From Pseudocalidococcus azoricus BACA0444 (GTDB taxonomy: Bacteria; Cyanobacteriota; Cyanobacteriia; Thermosynechococcales; Thermosynechococcaceae), in assembly GCF_031729055.1 (NCBI RefSeq), contig NZ_JAVMIP010000005.1, forward strand, positions 62,001 to 126,000: DNA of 64,000 nt, written 5' to 3'. Both the position numbers and the translations under genes were made by a program. The notes beneath the pieces are model-generated. The model saw only the letters and a list, made by a program, of their open reading frames with translations. It had not been told where the DNA came from and ran no database searches. Position 1 is the stretch's first letter. Every line of letters begins with the position of its first letter. This document shows, in pieces, positions 56,709 through 64,000 of the stretch.

Positions 56709-59700
56709 TTAGTGTCTGTTGGGAGGCGCAGGGCAAGCAGCTTGGGCAGTGAGATGAGTAACTCGAAAGTCATTTAACCAATGGCATCCTTGCTGGATCA
56801 AGTCAGGGAGGGAATAAAGAGGCATTAGATAAACTTGGTCATTTTGGCCGGCAACCGCTAGGTGTTGGGAGGCGGCCGGACTGACATCGAGGGTATAGGA
56901 AATACCGGCCTGGTCATTCACAGTCGCAATGGGTTGACCACTCAAGGCCCAAACACTGACAATGCCATCCTGCCCCGCACTGACAATCATTTCGCCATCT
57001 TGACTCAATCCTAAGCTGAGAATACTACTCATGTGACCCCTAAATTGACGGATTTTACGACCGTTCAGTTCCCACAGGCCAATGATTCCGCCTTCCCCAG
57101 CCACAATCACGGTTTTGCCATCGGGGGTAATATTTAAGCTGGTCAGCCAACCTTGCTGGGGGTTGAACTCGCGGATTAACTTGCCAGTCTTCACATTCCA
57201 AAAGCGCACCCAACCATCTTGACCTGTACTGACTACGGTTGAAGTGGGGGAGTTTTCGGCCCCTGGAGTTGGAGGTAAGAAGCGTAACCCCCAAATTGCC
57301 CCAGTATGGCCGTGGAACTTACGAGCAGACTGAGGTGGCCAAGCTGGGAATTGATCAGCGGTTGCTGTGAACGGGCCTGACCAAACCAGAATCTCCCCGG
57401 TTTTCCCCGCCGCCGCCAAATACTGGCCATCCCCACTAAAGTCAACGGCATAGATGGCTGGCCCAGGCGGTTGCAGGGATAGAACAGAATTGGGGTGCTG
57501 CTGGAGGGGCCAAATTCCAACCGTACCATCATCACCCCCAAAGGCGAGGCTCTGGCCATCAGGGCTAAATTCCACGGTATTCATTCCCTGCGAGCTGGCC
57601 TGGATCCGTTGGCTGAGTTGCCCATTCAGTTGCCAAAGCTTAAGGCTGCCATCTTTCCCCGCAGTGGCCAGGTGATCTCCTTGGGGAGAAAAGTTAACGT
57701 GCCACACACTGGCCTGACCTGCGCTCCAGAGCTTATCTCGGGGTTGAAAATCCCACAGGAACAGCCGACCACTGGGATCGCTACTCAGGAGTGTTTTCGT
57801 TCGCTGATTGAAATCCACACTGGTGACAAACCGTTCATGGCCCGATAGCTCATGTTGGAGTAAGCCATTTACAGTCCAGAGACGAATTATATTATCTTCA
57901 CTCAGAGTCAATAATGTTTCCCCAGAGGGACTGGCTCCGACTAAATAAGCTGGGGTTAAACTGACCCGCCACTGGTTAATTTGCTGGCCTTGGGTCGTCC
58001 AAAGCCGGAGAATCCCATCCTCTCCAACTGTGGCAATTTTTTTGTGGTTAATAAAGATGACACTTTTTTGGATTACGGCTTGACCCAGGCCCGCCTGCCA
58101 GGCCCCCACCAACTGCCCCGATAACGTCCAAAGCCGAATAAAGCCATCATTGCCCGTGGTGACGAGGGTTTGCCCATTGGGAGCGTAGGCAAGGCTGAAT
58201 CCTTTGGGGGCCTGGGCAAAAAAGCGTGACTGGAGGCGGCCATTTGCGGCCCAAACTAGGACTTCACCTTGATTGGTTAGGCCCGCTAAGGTGGTTTGGG
58301 TTGGACTGAACTTAAAGCTCGCCAGGCCTGTTGCCAAGTTGCCCAATGTAAATAATTTTTGCGGCTGACCGGCTAGATTCCAAACTTCACCCGTGCCGGC
58401 CTGGGTAAAGAGGGCCAGTTGCTCACCTTCAGGATTAAACCGCATTCCCACGAGGGGTTGGGTGGACAGTTGGGCCTGGGCTAATTTCTCCCCTTGGATA
58501 TTCCAACGTTGAACCTGGCCGTCTGTGAGCACCGTCAGCACTTGTCCATCTTGGGTGAGGCTGCTACCAACTAAGGGTTTGGCAATGTTCCATTGGTTGC
58601 GGGCCAGGATGCGGCTGAGGATCGTATTCAGGGTTAGGATCGGGCGCGTGGTTGGGTATTGACTCAGGGGCTGTGGGCCAACAATCCGCAATAGTTCCCG
58701 GCCATTTTCGATTGCCGCCACCAGCGAGGGTAAGGGTTGGGAGGGAAATTGATTGAGGATATTGATACTGTCCTGTTCAAGGCCCAAACTGGCTTGGGAG
58801 CTTTGGAGTTCTTGGCTGGTGCGCACCAGGCCTGTACCGACTACAATCGCAATCACCGACACTAACCCTAAACCAGCTAATGATAATTGCCCAAGGCGGC
58901 GGGCCTGTTGGCTGGCTTGACTCAGGATGCGATTGGCCTGGGCCATGGCTTCTTTTTCTTGACGTTCAATAATCAGGGTGCGTTGGGTTTCCTGTTGTTG
59001 CCAATCTTGGGAAGCGGCTAAGAATTGATAGTCTTGGTCACTTAAACTTTTGTCACTGGCCCAACTTAAGGCTTCTTTGAGGCTTTCTCCCCGCAATAGC
59101 CGCGAGGTATCGCTACAGTTGGACTCGACCCAGGCCTGGAGTAATACCCCATAGGGCCGTAATTGCCCCAGTTGAAACTCCACCCAGGCCAAGTCAAACA
59201 CCTGGGCATAAATTGGATTAAAGACCCGTAACTGCCCCTGGTCGTAAGCCACTAGGCCGGTTAACCGCAATTCAATCTGTTCACTACTGTCATCGGCAGG
59301 AATTGTCCCGGTCTGGAGCAGGTGTTGATACAGGCCTAAAATGCGGCTGGCCCGTTGTTCATTGGCCAAAATCCGGTTGCGAATGGTTTTTAAGTGTTCT
59401 GGTTCATCATGGTGTTCCCAATCGGTTAAGACTCTGGCCTGGACGAGTTGGTTAATGGTGGCGGTCTCCTGGCCTGGGGGAATGGGGTCTAAAAGGTGCT
59501 GTTGGGCCAGGCGGCAGAGTTTTTGGGTCAGAAAGGGTTGCCCCCCCGTCCAATCTAAGATGGCCTGGAGTACGGTTTCTGGGTTCGGACTGAGATCGGC
59601 CAAGCCTTGGGCTAAGGGGGCCGCTGCCGGTAATGCTAAACCCTCTAGGGGAATGGCGCGCCCAATATTAAAGGGAGTCCGTTGCTTATCTTGAATTAAA

Positions 59701-60284
59701 TTGGCAGGAGTTGTCACCCCCATCAGCGCAAAGGTGAGGCGATTAAAGGCTGGATTATCCACCCGTTGGTTATAACAGGCCCGCATCCAGGTAAAGAAGT
59801 CATCGGTGGCGAAGGGTAAACTCAGGAGGCTATCAATTTCATCAATAAAAATGACCAGTGGGGTCGAAATCAGATCCAATAAGACGGTTTCAACAAAATC
59901 CCCTAGACGTTGCACCGGCCCTAGATAGGCGCGTTCTCGCCACCAGGCCCGCAGTTGAAACTGCTCTCCCAGGCCAAACCCCTGCACCAAGGCCCCAATC
60001 AAGCTGGCGTACCACTGATCACTATTGATGTTTTGGCTGCCAATCTTGGTAATATCTACGGCTGCACAGGCCACCCCCGCGGCTTGTAACCGTTGCATCA
60101 CCTGAACCCGCAAACTAGACTTTCCCATCTGGCGGGCATTGAGGACATAACAAAATTCCCCGCCCATGAGTCCATCAAAGAGGGCCATATCCGCCGCCCG
60201 TTGCACATAGGTACGAGCAGAATTGGGTAAGCTTCCGCCAACTTGGTAGGAAATGCTTGAACTCACTAAAGGCGGGGATGTCAT
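56709..60284 (-). CDS. AAA-like (STAND-type) ATPase with C-terminal WD40 propellers
   Basis: 1191 residues. N-terminal AAA-like domain: Walker A region NARQMGKSSLR (about residue 48), Walker B VIFIDEIDSLLSL, and a WTGGQPFLTQKLCRL segment. A membrane helix is seen at about residues 467-485 (LSLAGLGLVSVIAIVVGTG) after a short coiled coil. The rest (about 560-1180) is a run of roughly 14 WD40-type repeats (for example GEQLALFTQAGTGEVW; DGFIRLWTLSGQ; DGSLKLWQLNGQ; DGWVRFWNV). Such proteins are expanded in cyanobacteria; roles in signalling or programmed cell death and defence are proposed for relatives, but not shown here. Confidence 0.88.
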   Translation of the reverse strand: MTSPPLVSSSISYQVGGSLPNSARTYVQRAADMALFDGLMGGEFCYVLNARQMGKSSLRVQVMQRLQAAGVACAAVDITKIGSQNINSDQWYASLIGALVQGFGLGEQFQLRAWWRERAYLGPVQRLGDFVETVLLDLISTPLVIFIDEIDSLLSLPFATDDFFTWMRACYNQRVDNPAFNRLTFALMGVTTPANLIQDKQRTPFNIGRAIPLEGLALPAAAPLAQGLADLSPNPETVLQAILDWTGGQPFLTQKLCRLAQQHLLDPIPPGQETATINQLVQARVLTDWEHHDEPEHLKTIRNRILANEQRASRILGLYQHLLQTGTIPADDSSEQIELRLTGLVAYDQGQLRVFNPIYAQVFDLAWVEFQLGQLRPYGVLLQAWVESNCSDTSRLLRGESLKEALSWASDKSLSDQDYQFLAASQDWQQQETQRTLIIERQEKEAMAQANRILSQASQQARRLGQLSLAGLGLVSVIAIVVGTGLVRTSQELQSSQASLGLEQDSINILNQFPSQPLPSLVAAIENGRELLRIVGPQPLSQYPTTRPILTLNTILSRILARNQWNIAKPLVGSSLTQDGQVLTVLTDGQVQRWNIQGEKLAQAQLSTQPLVGMRFNPEGEQLALFTQAGTGEVWNLAGQPQKLFTLGNLATGLASFKFSPTQTTLAGLTNQGEVLVWAANGRLQSRFFAQAPKGFSLAYAPNGQTLVTTGNDGFIRLWTLSGQLVGAWQAGLGQAVIQKSVIFINHKKIATVGEDGILRLWTTQGQQINQWRVSLTPAYLVGASPSGETLLTLSEDNIIRLWTVNGLLQHELSGHERFVTSVDFNQRTKTLLSSDPSGRLFLWDFQPRDKLWSAGQASVWHVNFSPQGDHLATAGKDGSLKLWQLNGQLSQRIQASSQGMNTVEFSPDGQSLAFGGDDGTVGIWPLQQHPNSVLSLQPPGPAIYAVDFSGDGQYLAAAGKTGEILVWSGPFTATADQFPAWPPQSARKFHGHTGAIWGLRFLPPTPGAENSPTSTVVSTGQDGWVRFWNVKTGKLIREFNPQQGWLTSLNITPDGKTVIVAGEGGIIGLWELNGRKIRQFRGHMSSILSLGLSQDGEMIVSAGQDGIVSVWALSGQPIATVNDQAGISYTLDVSPAASQHLAVAGQNDQVYLMPLYSLPDLIQQGCHWLNDFRVTHLTAQAACPAPPNRH

Positions 60285-60518
60285 TTGAGAGCATGACCCA
60301 TTGATGGCTGGACAAAGGATAAATCAAGGAAAAGTTGGCGAGGCATTATCTCCAGGACTTCTAAACGTTTCTAGTGGTCTAGCCCCCCCTGTGTAACCCA
60401 ACAAAACAAATCAAATCAGTCTTGATGGTTACTCCAGACGCAGAAGCAGGCAACCGATGTTCCAATAATCTTCCCAATCTTAAGCCAGGCAACTAAGAGT
60501 GGAGCAAGCCAGAAACAG

Positions 60519-61586
60519 TTACTCATCAATGAGCCAGGAATTAAAGGTTGCGGTTTCATCCAAAATTCGCTTCGGTCGTAAAACGAGGATGACCTGCCCC
60601 AAAATTTCCACCTCTGCTTCTGTCCCTAACCAGGCCAAGCGGATATCTTCACCCTCCATCACTAAAACATAGCGTTCGGGATCCCAGGCCCGCTGGCCCC
60701 GATCCACAATGACTAAAACCTCTTCGCAGGGCTGATCCGCTGGGACATTGGGAAGATTGGTAGTTTTCGATAAAATTGCCATCGGTTCTATAGCTTGGCG
60801 AATGACCTGCCACCCTGGGATCGGGACAAAGGCTCCGGCCTGGGTTGATTTGAGAGTTGCAAAGGCACCTGTTTCCGTAAATTGAGGCACTTGAGCTAGG
60901 GCCTGGGAGGTAAGGGGCAGTTGCCCAACCAGAGGGACAATCCGAGGCATTTCTTCTTCAGATTCCAGACGATAAAACGGCAGACGGGGGGCCGTTTTGG
61001 CAGTGGGAACGGTGGTGCTCAGGAGGAGGGCTTCCAAGGCTTTGCGGGCTGGGTTGGCCTGGGCATAACTGAGACCTTGGGCAATCAGGCGAGACCGCTC
61101 TACTAAATCAACCTGTTGGCGAGCTAAATTCCAGTAATAAGCGGCCACCCGATCTCCCCCAGTTTGGCCAAAGGATTCTGGAATCGTGATCCGGCCGGCG
61201 TTTTTGAGGGCATTGGCGATCTCATGGGCCCCATCAGAGTCCAGGCCCCGATCCTGAATTAACTCCGCCCCCCAAACCCGCTCCTGTTGATTCAAAATCC
61301 GTAGTTCGTAAAGACAATCACTGGCCCGTTGTTGGAAATGAGCTAGGGTTTGACTGTTAGCTGGCCCAGCTTCAAGACTCTTAAAAACTTGAATGGCTGT
61401 AATGATTTGATTTTGATGAATCGGTTCAAAGCCTGTAGCTTCAAAAATGGCCTGGGGTGAGAGGCCTGATTTTTGCAATTGTTGACAAGCACTCGCCCAA
61501 TCCAGCCAGTTCCCTTCTTTGCGGCGGAGTTTTTGGAGGATTTGGGTAATTTCAGGTTCACTTAATTGGGTAGTTTCAACAGTCAT
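60519..61586 (-). CDS. raf1: Rubisco accumulation factor 1
   Basis: Chaperone that dimerises RbcL and helps assemble form IB Rubisco. 355 residues. N-terminal alpha domain (ILQKLRRKEGNWLDWASACQ, GLSPQAIFEATGFEP), a flexible linker with LPFYRLESEEEMPRIVPLVG, and the beta dimerisation domain ending RAWDPERYVLVMEGEDIRLAW. Full length. No rbc genes nearby. Confidence 0.95.
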   Translation of the reverse strand: MTVETTQLSEPEITQILQKLRRKEGNWLDWASACQQLQKSGLSPQAIFEATGFEPIHQNQIITAIQVFKSLEAGPANSQTLAHFQQRASDCLYELRILNQQERVWGAELIQDRGLDSDGAHEIANALKNAGRITIPESFGQTGGDRVAAYYWNLARQQVDLVERSRLIAQGLSYAQANPARKALEALLLSTTVPTAKTAPRLPFYRLESEEEMPRIVPLVGQLPLTSQALAQVPQFTETGAFATLKSTQAGAFVPIPGWQVIRQAIEPMAILSKTTNLPNVPADQPCEEVLVIVDRGQRAWDPERYVLVMEGEDIRLAWLGTEAEVEILGQVILVLRPKRILDETATFNSWLIDE

Positions 61587-61613
61587 AAAATTATTTTTTT
61601 AGTTGGAATCAGA

Positions 61614-62390
61614 TTAAGAATTACGTTTTACCCAGGCCCGAAACTCTTGTAGTGTTTGCGTTTCACCAATTTCTAGACGCTTTTGCAAAAATTCAACGAA
61701 AACAGGAGCTGGGATTTGGGGAAATATCAGACTTGTAACCCTGTGATAGTAGGAGCCTTGTTCCAGGAGATAATACTGCAACGTCTTTCCATCGTATCGC
61801 CAAACTTCAGGAATCCCTAAACTGGCATAGATAGGCAAGCGGGGTAAGGAAGAACTAGTGGCATCAACTTCTAAGATCAAGTCCGGGGGTGGATCTCCCG
61901 CCCGTAAATCAACATTCACTTTACCGCGAATAACTGGCTCATGTTGAATGTAGTAACAGGAATCAGGCTCACATCCCCTACTCATATTGTCAGTTTTTAA
62001 GAACATTGAACCAAGTTCTCGAATATTAATTTTCAGTTCATCACAGAGAGTTCTAATCAAGGAACTTAAAAAGCATTTACTGCCTTCATGAACTGCTAAA
62101 GGGGGCATAATTTCTAAGTCACCATCCAGGTAATAAAACCGAGCTTTGCGATCTTCTCCTGTCTCTTCAATTAATTTTTCAAAGGTCTCCCAACTGACAT
62201 GAGGTAAAATCCGTGGTGCGGTAATTTCTAAGTCACCATCTAGGTAATAAAACCGAGCTTTGCGATCTTCTCCTGTTTCTTCAATTAATTTTTCAAAGGT
62301 CTCCCAACTGACATGGTGTAGGACAGCAGACGTAGCATCTAGTAAGTAGGTTAAAGATTCAGAACTGGAGGCGAGCATAGCTTTCACCAT
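61614..62390 (-). CDS. Uma2 family putative endonuclease with internal tandem duplication
   Basis: 258 residues, longer than usual (about 190-220). The motif HVSWETFEKLIEE and the following residues up to YYLDGDLEI occur twice in succession, 38 residues apart. The C-terminal part has the PD-(D/E)XK-like region (VNVDLRAGDPPPDLILEVDAT) and LGIPEVWRYDG. A single N-terminal copy would restore a normal Uma2 length. Unknown biological role. It lies 27 bp before raf1 on the same strand. Confidence 0.85.
   Translation of the reverse strand: MVKAMLASSSESLTYLLDATSAVLHHVSWETFEKLIEETGEDRKARFYYLDGDLEITAPRILPHVSWETFEKLIEETGEDRKARFYYLDGDLEIMPPLAVHEGSKCFLSSLIRTLCDELKINIRELGSMFLKTDNMSRGCEPDSCYYIQHEPVIRGKVNVDLRAGDPPPDLILEVDATSSSLPRLPIYASLGIPEVWRYDGKTLQYYLLEQGSYYHRVTSLIFPQIPAPVFVEFLQKRLEIGETQTLQEFRAWVKRNS
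62111..62330. repeat. Tandem duplication, 114-bp unit, two copies
   Basis: Units at about 62111-62224 and 62225-62330. Aligning the first 100 bases by eye shows only two differences (C/T in CCATCCAGG/CCATCTAGG, C/T in GTCTCTTC/GTTTCTTC). The second copy decays after about 101 bases. In frame (38 codons), inside the Uma2 gene. Confidence 0.9.
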
Positions 62391-62578
62391 TGATATAGAT
62401 TGACTTGAGGCGATGATTACCAGGCCTGGGGTTGAAACTTAGCATCATTCAGGATCACAACTTGATCGCCCGAAAGACCTAAATGACCCTACATTCAGGA
62501 TAAAGCAGAATAAATAGTTACTTGCTCTCCCTAACGGATATGGCTGGTCTGATTGATACCGCAGAGAAATAGAGTCTC

Positions 62579-63874
62579 TTAAATCCCCAACCGCTGATAA
62601 ACTTCCTCTAAATTACTCAGATGTTGTTTCGGATCAAAGCAATCGGCGAGTTCCTTGGCTGAAAGATGTTGACTGATTTCTGGATCAGTGGCTAGGGAGT
62701 CGCGAAAATTACCACCTTCTTGATTCCAGGCCTGGTGGGCATGGCGTTGAACTAAGGCATAGGCTGATTCACGAGTTAAGCCTCTTTCCACGAGGGCTAA
62801 CAACACCCGCTGACTGAAAATAACCCCACCATATAAGTTCATATTCCGGGACATATTTTCCGGGTAAACCTGCAATGTGCGGATGAGTTCTGTCGCTTCC
62901 ACCAACATAAAATGAGCCGTAATGGAACTGTCGGGCAAAATCACCCGTTCCGCCGCACTATGGGAAATATCCCGTTCATGCCAAAGGGCGACATTTTCTA
63001 AGGCCACCATCGCATTTCCCCGCAATAACCGCGCCAGGCCAGTCAGGCGTTCCGAGCGAATCGGATTGCGTTTATGGGGCATGGCCGAGGAGCCTTTTTG
63101 TCCCTTAGAGAAATATTCCTCAACTTCAAGCACATCTGTCCGTTGGAGATTGCGAATTTCCACCGCAAACCGCTCTAGACTGGCTCCCAACAACGCTAAA
63201 ACCTGGGCATATTCAGCATGACGATCCCGAGAAATCACTTGGGTTGAAGCTGGATCCGGTTGCAGTCCCAATTTTTGACAGGTGAGAGCCTCAACTTGGG
63301 GACTAATGTTGGCATAGGTTCCTACGGCCCCCGAAATTTTCCCGACAGCAATGGTTTGATGTAACTGACACAGGCGTTGGCGATTTCGTAACAGTTCCGC
63401 TAACCACCCGGCTAACTTAAACCCCAAGGTAATGGGTTCGGCGTGGATGCCATGACTGCGACCCACCATGATTGTGTAGCGATGTGACTGGGCCTGGGTC
63501 CGAACCGCTTGAATCAGGTGTTCCAGTTGGGTAGAAAGAATCGCCAGACTGGCAACCAGTTGTAGGGCTAATCCGGTATCTAAGACATCGGAACTGGTCA
63601 TGCCCAAGTGAATATAACGCCCTGCATCGCCAACATACTCGTTCACGTTTGTCAGAAAGGCAATGACATCATGTTTAACTTCAGCTTCAATTTCTAAGAC
63701 TCGCTGCGGCTCAAAGTTGGCTTTGGCTTTGATGGTTTCAACGGCATCGGCAGGAATTAACCCTAACTCGGCTTGCGCTTCACAGGCGGCGATTTCAACT
63801 TGGAGCCAAGTTTTTAACTTGTAAGCATCAGTCCAAATTTCGCCCATCGGGGCCAAGGTATAACGTTCAATCAT
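62579..63874 (-). CDS. purB: Adenylosuccinate lyase
   Basis: Cleaves SAICAR and adenylosuccinate in purine synthesis. 431 residues, full length. MIERYTLAPMGEIW, GMTSSDVLDTGLALQL, VGRSHGIHAEP (catalytic His), and the signature KGSSAMPHKRNP are present, then RDISHSAAERVILPDSS. Single gene here; the 188 bp downstream hold nothing recognised. Confidence 0.97.
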   Translation of the reverse strand: MIERYTLAPMGEIWTDAYKLKTWLQVEIAACEAQAELGLIPADAVETIKAKANFEPQRVLEIEAEVKHDVIAFLTNVNEYVGDAGRYIHLGMTSSDVLDTGLALQLVASLAILSTQLEHLIQAVRTQAQSHRYTIMVGRSHGIHAEPITLGFKLAGWLAELLRNRQRLCQLHQTIAVGKISGAVGTYANISPQVEALTCQKLGLQPDPASTQVISRDRHAEYAQVLALLGASLERFAVEIRNLQRTDVLEVEEYFSKGQKGSSAMPHKRNPIRSERLTGLARLLRGNAMVALENVALWHERDISHSAAERVILPDSSITAHFMLVEATELIRTLQVYPENMSRNMNLYGGVIFSQRVLLALVERGLTRESAYALVQRHAHQAWNQEGGNFRDSLATDPEISQHLSAKELADCFDPKQHLSNLEEVYQRLGI

Positions 63875-63929
63875 AGAGAGTGACTAAGGGGTTGGTAAAA
63901 GGCAAGAAAACTGCATGGTATCAAAAAAG

Positions 63930-64000
63930 CTATTTCCGTTCAGGGTGACTTGCGGCATCGCCTGCCCCCATTTGGTTTAAGCGCAGAATGAGTTGATAGA
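63930..64000 (-). CDS. Partial gene entering from the right edge (C-terminus only)
   Basis: One minus-strand frame reads YQLILRLNQMGAGDAASHPE-RK and stops at TAG 63932-63930, 56 bp upstream of purB. The other two minus frames stop earlier or lack gene-like composition. Too short to identify. Confidence 0.3.
   Translation of the reverse strand, partial: YQLILRLNQMGAGDAASHPERK

Overview
The window is cyanobacterial chromosome, about 64 kb, densely coded and of moderate GC. Cyanobacterial markers include the clock kinase SasA (N-terminal KaiB-like domain), NdhK of the photosynthetic NDH-1 complex, the Rubisco chaperone Raf1 (pointing to a beta-cyanobacterium with form IB Rubisco), acyl-ACP reductase next to accA, and a DevBCA-type exporter. 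The palindromic HIP1 octamer GCGATCGC, abundant in many cyanobacteria, was seen only about twice, while the heptamer GGCCTGG/CCAGGCC is scattered through almost every gene. ndhK stands apart from ndhC/ndhJ, which from memory is also the case in Thermosynechococcus. A unicellular relative of that group is a reasonable but unproven guess.

Layout. 1-2.5 kb: 5' end of trmFO, a Uma2 nuclease, and a type II restriction-modification island with a controller protein and an intact-looking nuclease but a broken methylase. 2.5-6.2 kb: minus-strand aar-accA-SDR-folE cluster without the usual ado gene. 6.4-14.7 kb: larE-like gene, pseudouridine synthase, purH, a phosphoesterase, a truncated nuclease remnant, hisH, rsmG, and a CbiM/N/Q Co/Ni transporter lacking its ATPase gene. 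14.7-22.8 kb: sasA, ndhK, nadA, glutaminase, folC, a threonine dehydratase-like enzyme and a peroxiredoxin-like/2OG-oxygenase fusion. 22.9-28.7 kb: a 1585-residue extracellular-type nucleotidase preceded by an 11-bp-phased array resembling a Pho box, then an AT-rich gap. 28.7-34.3 kb: glgP and a kinase/receiver/receiver-GGDEF signalling operon. 34.5-36.9 kb: groESL with a CIRCE element and a terminator. 36.9-45.1 kb: a MITE-like element, radical SAM/B12 protein, apt, a ProA paralogue lacking the catalytic Cys, an FHA-PBP fusion, an atypical OmpR regulator and a DUF192 protein.

45.1-51.6 kb: a divergent flavodoxin/HxlR pair with a candidate operator, followed by a TetR-DevB-DUF2834-small ORF-GNAT-DevC-DevA export locus. 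Two nearly identical CGAAYGTTCG palindromes lie in the promoter regions of its two halves, and an orphan HicB gene sits antisense between devC and devA. I regard this as the best candidate for a little-described system. 51.8-64 kb: LivH-type permease, TerB/Mo-nitrogenase-C-domain protein, peptidoglycan-binding protein, leuC, ispD, a 1191-residue AAA/WD40 protein, raf1, a Uma2 gene with a recent 114-bp internal duplication, and purB.

No rRNA, tRNA, CRISPR array, prophage or full insertion sequence was recognised. Residue positions were counted by hand and may be off by one or two. Family names come from motif recognition without database searches.
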